From an uncultured Duncaniella sp. (GTDB lineage: Bacteria > Bacteroidota > Bacteroidia > Bacteroidales > Muribaculaceae): a stretch of DNA of 64,000 nt. Position 1 is the stretch's first letter. Every line of letters begins with the position of its first letter. The notes beneath the pieces were generated by a model. That model was not told the origin of the DNA, did not search any database, and saw nothing but the letters and a program-made list of their open reading frames with translations. The stretch is from NCBI GenBank assembly GCA_910587515.1, contig CAJULW010000035.1, positions 62,001-126,000 on the forward strand, in the 5' to 3' direction. Both the position numbers and the translations under genes were made by a program. Of this stretch, positions 62,050 to 64,000 are shown piece by piece.

Positions 62050-63060
62050 ATGGTCAATCATTATCATCACAACAAACCTTTCGCCCTCGAACTCGGAGGA
62101 GAATTAGCGGATCTGCATATAGCATATCACACGTACGGAACACCTAATTCAGACATGAGCAATGTCGTCTGGGTCTGCCATGCCCTTACAGCCAACAGCG
62201 ACGTAAAAGACTGGTGGCCACACACGGTGGAGGAAGGAAAATTCCTTGATCCGGCCGACAACTATGTTATATGTGCAAACATCCTTGGCTCACCTTACGG
62301 AACCACAGCTCCACTACACGACAACCCCGCGACAGGAAGTCCATATTACAAGGACTTTCCGCCATATACAATACGTGACATAGTCAATGCCCACCGAATT
62401 CTTGCCGACGCACTCGGGATAACACGTATACATACCCTTGTGGGATGTTCAGTCGGTGGATTCCAAGCGATCGAATGGGCCGTGATGGAACCCGAACGCT
62501 TCGACCGTCTCGCACTCATGGCGACAGACGCGATCGCCACCCCATGGACCATAGGAATAGACGAGACGATGCGTATGTGTATAGAGGCCGATCCGACATT
62601 CGGAAATCCGGATCCACAGGCCGGACGCAATGGTCTTGCAGCAGCCCGTGCAATAGGATTGCTGAGCTATCGTGGATATTACGGCTATAACCTCACCCAA
62701 AAAGACATTGAAGAACTACCACCCGTCCACCGTGCCGCAAGCTATCAAAGATACCAGGGTGAAAAGTTATGTCGACGGTTCGATGCCTACTCCTACTATG
62801 CCATACTCAACGCCTTCGACACACATGATGTCGGACGTGGACGCGGAGGCCTTGACGCGGCTCTTAAACGTATCAAAGCGCGCACGCTTGTGATCGGTCT
62901 TGAGACAGACATTGTGTTTCCACCAAAAGAGATGCGTGAACTCTGCGAAAAAATTCCAGGAGCCGTTTATGGAGAGATCCGATCACCTTTCGGCCACGAC
63001 GGTTTTCTTGTCGAGTATGACCAACTCAACGAGCTGTTACTTCCGTTTATGAAAAGTTGA
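62050..63060 (+). CDS. metX: homoserine O-acetyltransferase
   Basis: 336 residues. Alpha/beta-hydrolase fold enzyme acetylating homoserine from acetyl-CoA. Nucleophile Ser134 in VGCSVGGFQAIEWA, the acid Asp in 'VIGLETDIVFPP', the His in 'SPFGHDGFLVEYD', and the family start 'FALELGGELADLHIAYHTYGTPN'. It supplies O-acetylhomoserine to MetY (23192). The closely related MetA/serine acetyltransferase activities cannot be fully excluded from sequence alone. Confidence 0.92.
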   Translation: MVNHYHHNKPFALELGGELADLHIAYHTYGTPNSDMSNVVWVCHALTANSDVKDWWPHTVEEGKFLDPADNYVICANILGSPYGTTAPLHDNPATGSPYYKDFPPYTIRDIVNAHRILADALGITRIHTLVGCSVGGFQAIEWAVMEPERFDRLALMATDAIATPWTIGIDETMRMCIEADPTFGNPDPQAGRNGLAAARAIGLLSYRGYYGYNLTQKDIEELPPVHRAASYQRYQGEKLCRRFDAYSYYAILNAFDTHDVGRGRGGLDAALKRIKARTLVIGLETDIVFPPKEMRELCEKIPGAVYGEIRSPFGHDGFLVEYDQLNELLLPFMKS

Positions 63061-63091
63061 AACACTTTATCAGATTTAAACACTCTTCACA

Positions 63092-63973
63092 ATGACACTT
63101 ACCACCAAAGGATATATCCTTGGAGCCGTCGCCGCTGTAAGTTATGGAACCAATCCTCTTTTCGCTGTTCCCCTCTATGAAGCGGGCATGGACGTGTCAT
63201 CGGTTCTTTTTTACCGATACACATTCGCTGCTATCATACTGGGGCTTATAATGTGGCTACGCGGTGAAAGTTTCAAACTGTCCCAGCGCGACACACCGCT
63301 AATGATACTTTTGGGGATATTTTTCGCGTTGTCTTCGGTGCTTCTGTTCGAATCTTACAATTACATGGATGTCGGACTCGCATCGACACTTCTTTTCGTC
63401 GAACCGGTATTCATCGCCTTGATCCTATGGACGTTCTTCAGGGAGAAAATATCACGATGGACCGTTATATCCATCGCAATCTGCCTGGCGGGAGTGATCT
63501 TCCTATGCAATCCCGGTGAAGGCGCCCATGTCACGGCCACCGGTGTCACATTGGTTATCCTTTCGTCATTGGCCTACGCTGTCTATATGGTGATGATCAA
63601 CAAAAGCCGCATACGCCATCTGTCCGGGTCGACACTGACATTCTACTCATTGGTCTTCGGTATGATAGTCTTTGCGGTGCGGACCGATCTGTTTACCACA
63701 GTACAAGCGGTCCCTGAAGGATCACTGCCCTGGGCTTGTATATTAGGCATCTCCATTGTGCCCACAATAGTATCATTGATGACAGTGGCCGTTTCTATTC
63801 AATGTATAGGCTCCGTACCTGTATCCATTCTCGGTGCGCTCGAGCCGATAACCGGAGTTATGTTCGGGGTTGCTCTTTTCGGAGAGATACTGACATTCAG
63901 GGCATCAGTAGGTATAATTCTGATTATATGCGCAGTGATCGTTCTTGTATCAAGCAAGCGTGAACGGCACTGA
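63092..63973 (+). CDS. EamA-family (DMT superfamily) transporter
   Basis: 293 residues with ten predicted membrane segments in two EamA repeats (~1-140 and ~150-290). 'GAVAAVSYGTNPLFAVPLYEAGMDVSSVLFYRYTFAAIILG' and 'FESYNYMDVGLASTLLFVEPVFIALI' are typical of the first repeat; 'LGALEPITGVMFGVALFGE' of the second. Metabolite or amino-acid export is usual for the family; substrate unknown. 31 bp after metX, so a link to homoserine/methionine efflux is possible. Confidence 0.9.
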   Translation: MTLTTKGYILGAVAAVSYGTNPLFAVPLYEAGMDVSSVLFYRYTFAAIILGLIMWLRGESFKLSQRDTPLMILLGIFFALSSVLLFESYNYMDVGLASTLLFVEPVFIALILWTFFREKISRWTVISIAICLAGVIFLCNPGEGAHVTATGVTLVILSSLAYAVYMVMINKSRIRHLSGSTLTFYSLVFGMIVFAVRTDLFTTVQAVPEGSLPWACILGISIVPTIVSLMTVAVSIQCIGSVPVSILGALEPITGVMFGVALFGEILTFRASVGIILIICAVIVLVSSKRERH

Positions 63974-64000
63974 CGCACAAATGGCATTCATAAATCAATC

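Noticed and set aside
1..64000. CRISPR arrays, insertion sequences, prophage, rRNA or tRNA genes
   Set aside because: No regularly spaced repeats, transposase or integrase frames, or tRNA/rRNA-like sequences were recognised. This was by reading only, so a divergent tRNA could be missed.

Overview
The window is a chromosomal segment of a Bacteroidales bacterium, most likely a gut Muribaculaceae or a close relative. This assignment is inferred from gene content and signals, not from a search. The indicators are repeated TAnnTTTG -7 promoter boxes, UpxY/UpxZ-type capsule regulators, a Bacteroides-type Fkp (fucokinase/GDP-fucose pyrophosphorylase), a three-subunit fumarate reductase/succinate dehydrogenase, LysRS with a C-terminal extension, and surface proteins ending in a 'YxNxQGI...PGxxxx' sorting-like tail. 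No rRNA, tRNA, transposase, prophage or CRISPR array was seen.

Layout. 1-9.0 kb: end of a 4-alpha-glucanotransferase (cut by the window edge), a TIGR02757 protein, a lipoprotein thioredoxin and a 1,492-residue pectinesterase-like surface protein. 9.1-17.2 kb: groES-groEL, an acyltransferase, the fumarate reductase operon (cytochrome b, flavoprotein, iron-sulfur subunit) and an ECF sigma factor. 17.4-24.8 kb: dnaG, divergent from thrS-infC-rpmI-rplT, then metY and a DUF2007 protein. 24.8-28.3 kb: a short-chain dehydrogenase resembling 7-alpha-hydroxysteroid dehydrogenase, and an outer-membrane beta-barrel protein. 28.5-34.9 kb: the leucine operon leuA-leuC-leuD-(second LeuA-like synthase)-leuB.

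34.9-46.1 kb: a leftward, AT-rich capsular or exopolysaccharide locus. In transcription order it holds upxY, upxZ, a flippase, the 3' remnant of a broken gene, a radical SAM protein, a pyruvyl transferase, two family-2 glycosyltransferases, a polymerase/ligase-like membrane protein, a NodZ/fucosyltransferase-like protein, a family-4 glycosyltransferase and a final family-2 glycosyltransferase.

The most interesting feature lies just upstream of upxY at 46266-46489. Two 32-bp inverted repeats (one mismatch) enclose 160 bp carrying a single Bacteroidetes-type promoter and a perfect 23-bp-stem hairpin. In the sequence given, the promoter points rightward, away from the capsule operon and towards a divergent secreted protein (46686-48128) that has no recognisable promoter of its own. 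I read this as a phase-variable invertible promoter with the capsule in the OFF orientation. It may be a two-way switch that expresses either the capsule or a surface protein.

48.2-64 kb: fucP-fkp (L-fucose uptake and conversion to GDP-fucose, next to the capsule locus), lysS-gpsA-pgi, a leftward tatA-tatC-mtnN-luxS-AlbA_2 operon (Tat export and the activated-methyl/AI-2 cycle), fabD, a DUF2156 protein, metX and an EamA-family transporter. metX and metY together supply homocysteine by the O-acetylhomoserine route, although they are about 39 kb apart.
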